This document shows positions 9,506 through 18,691 of a stretch of DNA of 42,237 nt, in pieces. Position numbers and translations under genes: made by a program. The DNA is from Bryobacterales bacterium (GTDB lineage Bacteria; Acidobacteriota; Terriglobia; Bryobacterales; Bryobacteraceae): NCBI GenBank assembly GCA_027452065.1, contig DAIDHC010000086.1:1-42237 (forward strand). The letters run 5' to 3'. The notes under the pieces are model-generated. The model saw nothing but the letters and a program-made list of their open reading frames with translations, ran no database searches and had not been told where the DNA came from. Numbering within the stretch: the stretch's first letter is position 1; each line of letters opens with the position of its first letter.

Positions 9506-9814
9506 TTAGAACATTCCCGGAGGGAGGCCCATGCCGCCGAGGAGGCCGCCCATTTTTTCCTGGGCTTCGTCGTCGACTTTTTTCGAGGCTTCGTTGAAAG
9601 CGGCCATCATCATGTCCTGGAGCATTTCGACGTCGCCGGCGACTTCGGGGTCGATGCGCACGGAGAGGACGTTCTTGCGGCCATCCATTTTGACGGCCAC
9701 CATGCCGCCGCCGGCGGAGGCCTCCACGCGGATGAGGGCGATGTCCTCCTGGAGCTTCTGCTGCATTTGCTGGGCCTGTTTCATCATGGCCTGCATGTTA
9801 CCGGGTAGTTTCAT
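9506..9814 (-). CDS. ebfC: Nucleoid-associated protein, YbaB/EbfC family
   Basis: A 102-residue DNA-binding protein that forms tweezer-like dimers. It has the N-terminal helix with Met/Gln runs ([15 protein letters not shown]) and the family core [11 protein letters not shown]...VRIDPE, ending in a Gly/Met-rich tail. It lies 5 nt after the dnaX stop and 7 nt before recR. The family has been linked to DNA repair and nucleoid organisation, which fits the neighbours. Confidence 0.95.
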   Translation of the reverse strand: MKLPGNMQAMMKQAQQMQQKLQEDIALIRVEASAGGGMVAVKMDGRKNVLSVRIDPEVAGDVEMLQDMMMAAFNEASKKVDDEAQEKMGGLLGGMGLPPGMF

Positions 9815-9819
9815 GGGCT

Positions 9820-11445
9820 TTATTCTTTCAAGTTTCGCACCGCGCGGACATGGGCGCCGGGGAAGGCTTCCTGGAAGTCGCGGACCTCGGGGTGTTCGAG
9901 GACGCGCTGGCTGTCGGGACCGGTGTCGGCGGAGGGCGCGGCGGCGGCCGGCGGTGTGGCCGGGCCGGCGGCGGGCTGGCCGGCGGCGACTTTGATGCGC
10001 ATGGGGCGGCCGGCGGCTTTTTCGGCGGCGCGCTTGAGATCCTTCTCACTCATCGCGGCGCTGAAGGCTTCGGGGGCGAGGAACTGGAGCTCGCCGTTGA
10101 CTTCGGTGACGGTGGAATGCAGCAGCGCGTCGGCGGTGAACTTCATGTCGAGCTCGGCGAGCGCAGCGAGGAGGCGCGATTTCCAGGAGCCGTCGGCGGG
10201 AGCCGCGGGGGCCGGAGCCGGGGCAGAGGGCGGCGCGGCTGCGCGCGGCGCGGCGGGCGCCGGGGCGACGGAGGCCGGCGCTGGGCGCGGCGGGGACTGC
10301 GGCTTGGGCGCGGCGGAGGCGGGGCCGAGCGAGGCGAGCGCGTCCTCGATGGGCTGGAGGCGGCCGGCGTGGACCATGCGCAGCAGGCCGAGCTCGAGAT
10401 GGAAGCGGGGCTGGAGCGAGAACTGGAGCTCGCGGAAAGTATCGAGCGAGAGCTGGAGGAAGCGCGTGAGGTCTTCTTCGGAGAAAGGCGCGGCGGCGGC
10501 CTGGAGGCGCTCCTGCTCGGCGGGGGTGGCGGCGATGAGCCGCGTGTTGGCCCCGGCCAGGCGCGCCACCAGGAGGTTGCGGAAATAGCGGCTCAGCTCG
10601 CGGGCGAAGTGCTGGAGATTGCGGCCGTTGCGTTCGAGATCGAGGACGATGTCGAGCATCGCGCGGGCGTCGGAGGCCTGGAGGGCGGTGGAGACGCGGG
10701 CCAGCGAGTCGAGCGAGAAGACGCCGAGCAGAGAGCGGATTTCGGCGGCGGCCAGTGTATTGCCGCAGCAGGCGATGGCTTGATCGAGGGCGGAGAGCGA
10801 GTCGCGCACGCTGCCTTCCCCGGCCTGGGCCAGCACGGCGAGGGCTTCGGGCTCGGCCGTGATGCCTTCCTGCGAGCAGATCCATTCCATGCGGGCGACG
10901 ATTTCGGAAAACTCCACCGAGCGGAAGCTGAACTGCTGGCAGCGGCTGGCGATGGTGGAGGGGATCTTGTGCGACTCGGTGGTGCAGAGGACGAAAACGA
11001 CCCATTCGGGCGGTTCTTCGAGGGTTTTCAGCAGGGCGTTGAAGGCTTCGGAGGTGATCTGGTGGGCCTCGTCGATGATGAAAACTTTGTAGCGGTCGCG
11101 CGCCGGCCGGTAGCGGACGCTCTCGCGGAGCTCGCGCATTTCGTTGATGCCGCGGTTGGAGGCGGCGTCGATTTCGATGACATCCACCGAGCCTCCGGCG
11201 GTGACTTCGAGGCAGCTTGCGCACTCCCCGCACGGCGTTGGCGTCGGGCCTTGAACGCAGTTCAGGCAGCGGGCGAGGATGCGGGCGACGGTGGTTTTAC
11301 CGGTGCCGCGCTGACCGGAAAAAATGTAGCCGTGGGCGATGCGCCGCTGCGCGATGGCGTTTTCAATGGTGGCGCGGACGTGTTCCTGGCCGATCAGCTC
11401 GGCAAATGATTGGGGGCGGTATTTGCGGGCGATGACCTGGTACAT
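9820..11445 (-). CDS. dnaX: DNA polymerase III clamp-loader subunit (tau/gamma)
   Basis: A 541-residue AAA+ ATPase that loads the sliding clamp. The Walker A motif is GQRGTGKT (44-51). The zinc-binding loop has C63, C72, C75, C78. Walker B is VFIIDEAH, sensor 1 is CTTE, and the SRC motif occurs in TIASRCQQF. Domain III is followed by a Pro/Ala-rich linker (about 375-430) and a C-terminal domain ending VRAVRNLKE. No A-rich slippery heptamer is seen in the latter half, so a frameshifted gamma product is not suggested. The 4.5S RNA gene lies 18 nt upstream on the same strand. Confidence 0.96.
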   Translation of the reverse strand: MYQVIARKYRPQSFAELIGQEHVRATIENAIAQRRIAHGYIFSGQRGTGKTTVARILARCLNCVQGPTPTPCGECASCLEVTAGGSVDVIEIDAASNRGINEMRELRESVRYRPARDRYKVFIIDEAHQITSEAFNALLKTLEEPPEWVVFVLCTTESHKIPSTIASRCQQFSFRSVEFSEIVARMEWICSQEGITAEPEALAVLAQAGEGSVRDSLSALDQAIACCGNTLAAAEIRSLLGVFSLDSLARVSTALQASDARAMLDIVLDLERNGRNLQHFARELSRYFRNLLVARLAGANTRLIAATPAEQERLQAAAAPFSEEDLTRFLQLSLDTFRELQFSLQPRFHLELGLLRMVHAGRLQPIEDALASLGPASAAPKPQSPPRPAPASVAPAPAAPRAAAPPSAPAPAPAAPADGSWKSRLLAALAELDMKFTADALLHSTVTEVNGELQFLAPEAFSAAMSEKDLKRAAEKAAGRPMRIKVAAGQPAAGPATPPAAAAPSADTGPDSQRVLEHPEVRDFQEAFPGAHVRAVRNLKE

Positions 11446-11463
11446 GGGAGGGGCGGGAAAATT

Positions 11464-11570
11464 GCCAGACCCCGGGTGATCCGCGGCACACGAGCTAAAC
11501 CGCTACCGTTGCTTCCTTCCGGACCTGGCGGGGTTTACGGCCGCCCATTGCACGAAGCCCGGAGCCTGAC
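11464..11570 (-). ncRNA. ffs: 4.5S signal recognition particle RNA (small bacterial type)
   Basis: The minus strand contains the apical SRP domain IV signature CAGGTCCGGAAGGAAGCA (about 11511-11528), with the GGAA tetraloop and asymmetric loop bound by Ffh. The ends pair: the 13 nt at 11570-11558 can form a continuous helix (with G-U pairs) with 11476-11464, defining a molecule of about 107 nt. It lies immediately upstream of dnaX, the same arrangement as scr-dnaX in Bacillus. Confidence 0.95.
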
Positions 11571-11731
11571 AACCTCTCATGCTATCACGACGCGCCGCGC
11601 GGAATAGGTTTTGGGGCGGGGGGCGGATCGGGCACGCGGCGGCGGGTGCGGTTCACCGGGGCGGCGCCCGTGCTTAGGCTTGAGGAAAGCCGAACGTGAG
11701 CTTGAGCAGCGTCTAAATCAGTCTGATTGAG
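11571..11731. other. Intergenic stretch between ffs and the broken toxin gene
   Basis: Apart from the likely ffs -10 element, no gene or clear structure is seen in these roughly 160 nt. Confidence 0.4.
11579..11584 (-). promoter_or_regulatory. Probable -10 element of ffs
   Basis: TAGCAT on the minus strand ends 8 nt before the 5' end of the paired SRP RNA (11570), the right distance for a transcription start there. No good -35 hexamer is visible. Confidence 0.45.
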
Positions 11732-12022
11732 CTAAGTTGCTCTTTCAGGCCAGTCCTGCGCGCCGTGGAAAATCCGCGAGATTTCAACCACGCCTTCCTT
11801 CACCTGATACACGGCGATGTAGGGCAGGGGCGGAAAGGCAAGCTCGCGCCGTCCGCCCATGCGGCGGCTGGCGCGTCCCATATGGGGAAAATCCTTGAGC
11901 TGGGAGCAACGGTCATAAATGATTTACGCGACACGTCGGGCGGCTTGCGGGTTGTCGCGTTCTATCCAAGCGCAAATGCGTTCAAGGTCGTCTGCCGCCG
12001 GCAGGGACCAACATATTTCCAT
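11732..12022 (-). pseudogene. ParE/RelE-family toxin interrupted by a nonsense codon
   Basis: The minus-strand frame from ATG 12022 gives a 96-codon product with TAA at codon 33 (11926-11924) and a normal end at TAG 11734-11732. Before the stop it reads DLERICAWIERDNPQAARRVA; after it IIYDRCSQLKDFPHMGR...GRRELAFPPLPYIAVYQV...VEISRIFHGAQDWP, the classic ParE layout with the C-terminal IxRIxHGxxxW motif. Frame and length are otherwise intact, so one substitution (for example from CAA or GAA) explains it. The ATG shares one base with the antitoxin stop (TGATG), as in working ParDE operons. It could also be a sequencing error. Confidence 0.82.
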
Positions 12023-12246
12023 CAGGGCTGTAGAAAGCGCCAGAGCCGCTCGCCCATCTGTTCATGCGTCAGAAATTCGCCCCGTTCCAAGGCGGCCTCG
12101 CCCCGCTTCACGGCTTCGACGAAGCGGTCTTCTTCCTCGAAGTATCGCGCCACGACATCCTGCACAACCTCGTCCGGGTTACGGCCCTGTTGCGTCGCTC
12201 GCTGCGTGAGCTTCGCTTGCAGGTCGGGGTTGAAATGAACTTCCAT
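12022..12246 (-). CDS. ParD-like ribbon-helix-helix antitoxin
   Basis: A 74-residue protein. The N-terminus MEVHFNPDLQAKLTQRA is a beta strand plus helix typical of RHH/CopG-Arc DNA-binding antitoxins. The acidic C-terminal part (VARYFEEEDRFVEAVKRGEAALERGEFLTHEQM) resembles toxin-wrapping tails of ParD. It is intact and directly precedes the broken toxin. By analogy it would neutralise ParE and repress its own promoter. A TATCTT hexamer 6 nt before ATG suggests a leaderless transcript, although GGGGG also precedes the start. Confidence 0.8.
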   Translation of the reverse strand: MEVHFNPDLQAKLTQRATQQGRNPDEVVQDVVARYFEEEDRFVEAVKRGEAALERGEFLTHEQMGERLWRFLQP

Positions 12247-12252
12247 GCCCCC

Positions 12253-12258
12253 AAGATA
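12253..12258 (-). promoter_or_regulatory. TANNNT -10 element of the antitoxin gene
   Basis: TATCTT on the minus strand, 6 nt before ATG 12246. It fits the leaderless pattern seen at other genes in the window. Confidence 0.35.
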
Positions 12259-12290
12259 CGGGAAAACCGGCCTCTGGGCAATGCCGTTGA

Positions 12291-14185
<1,895 letters not shown>

Positions 14186-14187
14186 GG

Positions 14188-14598
14188 CTAACGCCCTCCC
14201 CGGCCGAGCACGCCGACGCCGATCACGATGAGCGCGACGCCGGAAACCTTGTAGACGTTCATCGGCTCGTGAAGCCAGACGATACTCAGCAGGCACACCC
14301 AGACGAAAGTCAAAGCGATGACCGGATAAAGCTGGCTGAGCTCGCCGTGGCGGAGGGCGAGCACGAGCAGAACCATGCTGATGCCATAGAGGCAGTAGCC
14401 GGTGAACAAGGGCAGGCTGGCGAACATGCCGAGCAGGGAATCGAACACCGATTTATGGGTGATGGTGTTGGCGCCGGTTTTGATGAGCATTTGGGCGATG
14501 GCGCCGAGCAGAGTGCAGATGAAGACAAGAGCGATCGATCTCCATGATCGCTGGTATTGAGGGGCAACGCCGGACAAGGATAGAGTGGATGAGCTCAA
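14188..14598 (-). CDS. Small EamA/SMR-like membrane protein (partner subunit)
   Basis: A 136-residue homologue of the next gene downstream. After a polar N-terminal tail it has four hydrophobic helices and the matching motif GELSQLYPVIALTFVWVCLLSIVWLHEPMN. The tandem arrangement of two similar but distinct halves suggests a heterodimer, as for ArnE/ArnF. The start is TTG 14598 with an excellent Shine-Dalgarno (GGAGG, then 5 nt). Confidence 0.8.
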   Translation of the reverse strand: MSSSTLSLSGVAPQYQRSWRSIALVFICTLLGAIAQMLIKTGANTITHKSVFDSLLGMFASLPLFTGYCLYGISMVLLVLALRHGELSQLYPVIALTFVWVCLLSIVWLHEPMNVYKVSGVALIVIGVGVLGRGGR

Positions 14599-14642
14599 CT
14601 GGACCTCCGCTGGGGGAAAACTCTATCGTATCAGGACGGGGC

Positions 14643-17600
14643 TTACCAGAGAAGCCGGAGGGCGAGCTGGAGCTGACGTGAGCTGGTGGCGGTGCTGGTA
14701 ATGCGGCCGGCGGTGGGCGAGGGGGCGGCGGTGGGCGAGGTGAAGACGATCAGGTTCGGCGTGTTGAAATTGGCTTGATTGAAAATGTTGAAGGCTTCGG
14801 CGCGGAACTGGAGGGTGAGGCGCTCGGCCAGGCGCGAATCTTTGATGAGGGCGAGGTCGAGCTCGGCGAGGCCGGGACCGTAAAGCGCATCGCGGCCGAG
14901 GGTGCCGAAGGTTCCATTGGAGGGCACGAGGAAGGCGGCGGGATTGAAGTAGAGGCTGGGGCTGCCGGTGACGATGGGGCCGTGGAAATTGGGGTTGAGC
15001 GAGGGGCGGACCGGGTTGGTGGTGTTGCCGTTGTTGGAGGGGTTGAAGCTGAGCTGGGGAGTGAAGGGGAAGCCGGAGCGGAGGGTTTCAATGGCGTCGG
15101 CCGACCAGCCGGAGAGCAGAAACGCGGCGGGGCGCCAGGAGGGTCCGGCGAAGCGGCGGCCGGCGCCGAACGGGATCTCCCAGGAGGCGCTGAGGGAGGC
15201 GGCATGGCGGGCGTCGAAAGTGGACGGACCCCGGTCGAGGCCCAGGTTGCGGGCGGATTCGGCGAGGCCCGGGGCGTTGGCGGCGGCGCTGGCGTTCAGC
15301 GTGCCGCCATCGTCGAGGCTCTTCGACCAGGTGTAGTTGGCGCGGAACTGAAGGCCGTCGCGGAGGCGGCGGGAGACATCGGCGCGGAGAGCGTTGTAGC
15401 TCGAGACGCCTTCGCTGAACCAGCTCCAGGCACTGCCCAGATGCGGGTTGGCGAGAGGCGAATTGGGCGGGGTGTAGATGGTTCGGGGGGCGAGCGTCGA
15501 GGGGCAGGGCGAGGCGGGGCAGGTGACGGAAAACGCCTCATTGGTGTCGACGCTGACGATTTCGTGATAGCCGTGCGAGCCGGAGTAGCCGAGGCTGAGC
15601 AGCGTGTCGGGCGTGAGAGCCTGCTGGAGGGTGAACGAGTATTGGATGACGGTGGGCGTGTAGAGATCGGGCTGGACGCCGGCGGGGGAGACGAGGGAGC
15701 CGGCCGGAGGGGGCGCGCCGGGGACGACGTTGAGAGTGGCGACGTTCTGGTTCTTGAGAGTGATGGCGGTGTTGAAGGGGGCGTTCTGATCGAGGCGGTA
15801 GCTGAGCCCGTCCTGCAGCGAATTGAAGAGACCGGCGGAGACGCGAACGATGGTTTTGCCGCCTCCGGTGGGGTCCCAGGCGAGGGCGGCGCGGGGTTGC
15901 GGAAGGAACGCGGCGCGGTTGACGGTGAGGGCGGAAGAACCGACGTGGGGGTCGGTGAGGAGGACGCCGTTCGAGCCGAAAACGAAGTTCGAGGCCCGGC
16001 CGTTGACTTCGTTCCAGCCGTTGGTCATCTCGGCGCGGAAGCCGAGCGTGAGGGTGAAGCGCGGGGTGAGGCGCATTTCGTCCTGGGCGAAGAAGGCGCC
16101 TTCGAGCGACCGCCAGCCGAGGAGACTGGGATCGGGGACGGCGCTGAAGACGGTGGCGATGCCCTGCATAAAAGACGTGAGGCTGGAGAAAGTGGCCTGA
16201 CCGTACTGGCCGAGGGCTTCGCGGTCGTTGGCCTGAATGCGCTCAAGCCACACGCCGGCGCTGACGCGGTGCATGCCGGAAACCCAGGAGACGGTGTCCT
16301 GGGCGGTGTAGAGATTGCGCACGATGGCCAGATTGCTGCCGAAGTTGGAGCCGGCGAGCGTGATCTGGCTGGGGGTGTTGGGCGTGGCGCTGCCGCCGAT
16401 GACCAGCGCGCTCATGGGGCGGCCCTGGACGAAGCCGGGCTGATCGATGGCCGGCTGGCCGGTGTAAAGAAACGAAGCGCGGGAGAAGCCGGCGGTGGCG
16501 GTGTTGAGCAGGGAGGGCGAGAAGACGTGGGTTTCGTGAAGGCTGGCCACCTGCTCGCGGAGGCTCTCGATGTCGAGGCTGAGGGGGTTCGCGGTCGGCG
16601 TGTTGTCGAAGCTGTCGTCGACGGTGTACGCGGCGTTGAGCGTGTCGGCGGAGGAGAAGATGTGATCGAGGCGGACGACGCCGAAGTCCTCGCGGATCTG
16701 CTGCACCGGGCTGTTGAAGGCTTCGGCGATGCCGCTGCCGAGCTCGGGTCCGTTCGCGACGGGCCAGAAATCGAGCAGGCGCGAGACGCCGGGGGCGAGG
16801 CCGAGGTGGACGAGGGCGCCGGAAGAGGTGGGCAGGTAGCCGCTGCGGACATTATTGTCGGGGACGAAGGTGACGTTGGAGAGGCCGAGGTGCTGGCGGA
16901 AGCCCTCGTAATTGGCGAAGAAGAAGGTTTTGTTCGCGGAGATGGGGCCGCCGAGGGAGGCGCCGAACTGGTTGCGGCCGAAGCCGGGGACCGAAGCGCG
17001 GTCGAAGAAGTTGCGCGCGTCGAAAGCGCGGTTTCGGAAGAACTCGTAGAGCGAGCCGTGGAAGGCGGCGCCGCCGGAACGGGTGGCGATGAGCACCTGG
17101 GCGCCGGGGCGCTTGCCGTACTCGGCCGAATAGGAATCGGTGAGGACGTTGAATTCGCGGACGGCGTCGACGCCCAGCAGTTGGCCGCTGGCGCCGCCGG
17201 GGGTGAGAGCGATTTCCGACGCTCCGCCGTATTCGACGCCGTCGAGCAGGAACAGATTTTCCTGGGGGCGGCGGCCGGAAACGGAGAACATGTTGGCGAC
17301 GGCGGAATTGGAGATGCCGACACCGCCGAGTTTCTGCGATGTGTAATTGACGACGCCGGGGTTGAGGGTGAGCAGTTGGTCGTAGCTGCGGCCGTTCAGG
17401 GGCAGGCCGGCGACGGCGGCTTCGCCGGCCAGGCCGGAGGTTTGCGCCGTTGCCGTGCTGAGCAGGGGCGCGTCTTCGGTGACCGTGACGGCCTGGTTCA
17501 GCGGCCCCAGCGGGAGGGTGAGATCGACGGCGGCCTGCTGGCCGAGCACCAGGACGATGCCGGAGCGGACGATGGGTTGGAAGTTGGCCTTGGCGGCGCT

Positions 17601-17825
17601 GAGGCGGTAGGGACCGACGGCGAGATCGAGGAAAGCGTAGCGGCCGGCCGGGTCGGTGAGAGCGCGGCGGGAGGCGCCGGTTTCAGCCTGAACCAGCGTG
17701 ACAGAGACGCCGGAAAGCGCGGCTCCGCTGGGGTCGGTGACAGTGCCGGAGAGCGAGGGCGAGGTTTGGGCGAAGGCGGCGAGGGCGCAGAAGAGGGCGG
17801 CGAGGCTGTATCGCAAAAGCGACAA
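14643..17825 (-). CDS. Oar-like TonB-dependent outer-membrane receptor
   Basis: About 1060 residues. A signal peptide (LLRYSLAALFCALAAFAQ) is followed by a carboxypeptidase-regulatory-like Ig fold (SGTVTDPSGAALSGVSVTLVQ...AGRYAFLDLAVGPYRL), a plug domain (LPLNGRSYDQLLTLNPGV, SVSGRRPQENLFLLDGVEY, NVLTDSYSAEYGKRPGAQV) and a long beta-barrel. The C-terminus ends in alternating hydrophobic residues (LQLALRLLW), the usual outer-membrane insertion signal. Such receptors are expanded in Solibacter-like Acidobacteria and probably import oligosaccharides or peptides. TTG 17825 is proposed as start because TATACT ends 6 nt before it. The frame stays open to 17939, but that would run into the divergent gene at 17900. 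Confidence 0.9.
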   Translation of the reverse strand: MSLLRYSLAALFCALAAFAQTSPSLSGTVTDPSGAALSGVSVTLVQAETGASRRALTDPAGRYAFLDLAVGPYRLSAAKANFQPIVRSGIVLVLGQQAAVDLTLPLGPLNQAVTVTEDAPLLSTATAQTSGLAGEAAVAGLPLNGRSYDQLLTLNPGVVNYTSQKLGGVGISNSAVANMFSVSGRRPQENLFLLDGVEYGGASEIALTPGGASGQLLGVDAVREFNVLTDSYSAEYGKRPGAQVLIATRSGGAAFHGSLYEFFRNRAFDARNFFDRASVPGFGRNQFGASLGGPISANKTFFFANYEGFRQHLGLSNVTFVPDNNVRSGYLPTSSGALVHLGLAPGVSRLLDFWPVANGPELGSGIAEAFNSPVQQIREDFGVVRLDHIFSSADTLNAAYTVDDSFDNTPTANPLSLDIESLREQVASLHETHVFSPSLLNTATAGFSRASFLYTGQPAIDQPGFVQGRPMSALVIGGSATPNTPSQITLAGSNFGSNLAIVRNLYTAQDTVSWVSGMHRVSAGVWLERIQANDREALGQYGQATFSSLTSFMQGIATVFSAVPDPSLLGWRSLEGAFFAQDEMRLTPRFTLTLGFRAEMTNGWNEVNGRASNFVFGSNGVLLTDPHVGSSALTVNRAAFLPQPRAALAWDPTGGGKTIVRVSAGLFNSLQDGLSYRLDQNAPFNTAITLKNQNVATLNVVPGAPPPAGSLVSPAGVQPDLYTPTVIQYSFTLQQALTPDTLLSLGYSGSHGYHEIVSVDTNEAFSVTCPASPCPSTLAPRTIYTPPNSPLANPHLGSAWSWFSEGVSSYNALRADVSRRLRDGLQFRANYTWSKSLDDGGTLNASAAANAPGLAESARNLGLDRGPSTFDARHAASLSASWEIPFGAGRRFAGPSWRPAAFLLSGWSADAIETLRSGFPFTPQLSFNPSNNGNTTNPVRPSLNPNFHGPIVTGSPSLYFNPAAFLVPSNGTFGTLGRDALYGPGLAELDLALIKDSRLAERLTLQFRAEAFNIFNQANFNTPNLIVFTSPTAAPSPTAGRITSTATSSRQLQLALRLLW

Positions 17826-17831
17826 GTGTTC

Positions 17832-17837
17832 AGTATA
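17832..17837 (-). promoter_or_regulatory. TANNNT -10 element of the TonB receptor gene
   Basis: TATACT lies 6 nt before TTG 17825 in a locally AT-rich patch. It is the basis for choosing a leaderless TTG start. Confidence 0.45.
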
Positions 17838-17899
17838 AAATACGATACCGGAAAAGGGGAAGGGGAAAAGCGCGGGAAACGGGAGAGAATGGAGGAAGC

Positions 17900-18682
17900 A
17901 TGAAAAGCGGCGTGGCGTTGTTGTTGGCGGTGGCGGCATTGGCCTGGGGTGGCGAGGCGTGGCGGGGGAAGGATTTCCACGAGTGGGCCCAGGACGACGT
18001 GGATCGTGTGTTGAACGATTCGGCGTGGGCCAAGGAGACGCTGGCGTCGTTTCAGATGCCGCGGCACCCGGCGGCGGCCAAAGAGAGCGATTCGCCGGTG
18101 GATATCACGTATGCGCCGAACGATCCGAACAACGGGGGAATGCCGGCGGGGCCGGGGCGGTCGCCGGTGACCGGGGCGGGGCCGATGACGGCGGATCCGT
18201 CGGCGGGCGCGGGGATGCCGGCGATCCGGGTGATTGTGCGGTGGGAGAGCGCGCTGCCGGTGAAGGAGGCGCTGCTGCGGCTGAAGTTCGGAGCGCAGAT
18301 GCCGGGGCCGGGCGATCCGGCCTACACGCTGGACCGCAGCGAGAGCTACTACGTGGTGGCGGTGGTGGGGCTGCAGATGCCGAAGGGAAAAAAGGGCGGC
18401 AAGAAGGCGGCCGACGGTGAGCAGACGGGCGAGGAAAGGATGCGCGACGAATTTCTGGCGACCACGAAGCTGACGCGGCGGGGCAAGCCGGCGCTGATGC
18501 CGGAAGAGGTGAAGGTGAATCCTCCGGAGGCGCGCACGGAGGTGCTGTTTTTGTTTCCCAAGAGCGATCCGATTGTGGCGGGGGACAAGGAAGTGACGTT
18601 CAACGCGGCGCTGGGGCCGCTGGAGATGAAGAAGAATTTCAAGTTGAAAGAGATGGTGTACCGGGGGAAGCTGGAGTTGTAG
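17900..18682 (+). CDS. Secreted protein of unknown function
   Basis: A 260-residue protein with a clear signal peptide (MKSGVALLLAVAALAWGGEA). The mature N-terminus GKDFHEWAQDDVDRVLNDSAWAK resembles the start of several acidobacterial GWxTD-type secreted proteins. A Gly/Pro/Met-rich linker follows (about 78-108), then a beta-rich domain (IRVIVRWESALPVKEAL...YYVVAVVGLQMP). A Lys-rich insertion (KGKKGGKK) sits mid-domain. GGAGGAAG just before the ATG supports the start. It is 9 nt upstream of the transglutaminase gene and probably in one operon. The function is unknown. Confidence 0.75.
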   Translation: MKSGVALLLAVAALAWGGEAWRGKDFHEWAQDDVDRVLNDSAWAKETLASFQMPRHPAAAKESDSPVDITYAPNDPNNGGMPAGPGRSPVTGAGPMTADPSAGAGMPAIRVIVRWESALPVKEALLRLKFGAQMPGPGDPAYTLDRSESYYVVAVVGLQMPKGKKGGKKAADGEQTGEERMRDEFLATTKLTRRGKPALMPEEVKVNPPEARTEVLFLFPKSDPIVAGDKEVTFNAALGPLEMKKNFKLKEMVYRGKLEL

Positions 18683-18691
18683 GACCTACCG

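Noticed and set aside
9820..11445. Programmed frameshift in dnaX making a gamma subunit
   Set aside because: No A-rich slippery heptamer occurs in the second half. The only run of six identical bases lies near the Walker A codons, far from the expected site.
14775..17903. A 1042-codon open frame on the plus strand
   Set aside because: It is antisense to the TonB receptor gene, and its product is a low-complexity Gly/Ala/Glu/Val/Asp mix caused by high GC. The receptor frame has a signal peptide and family motifs.
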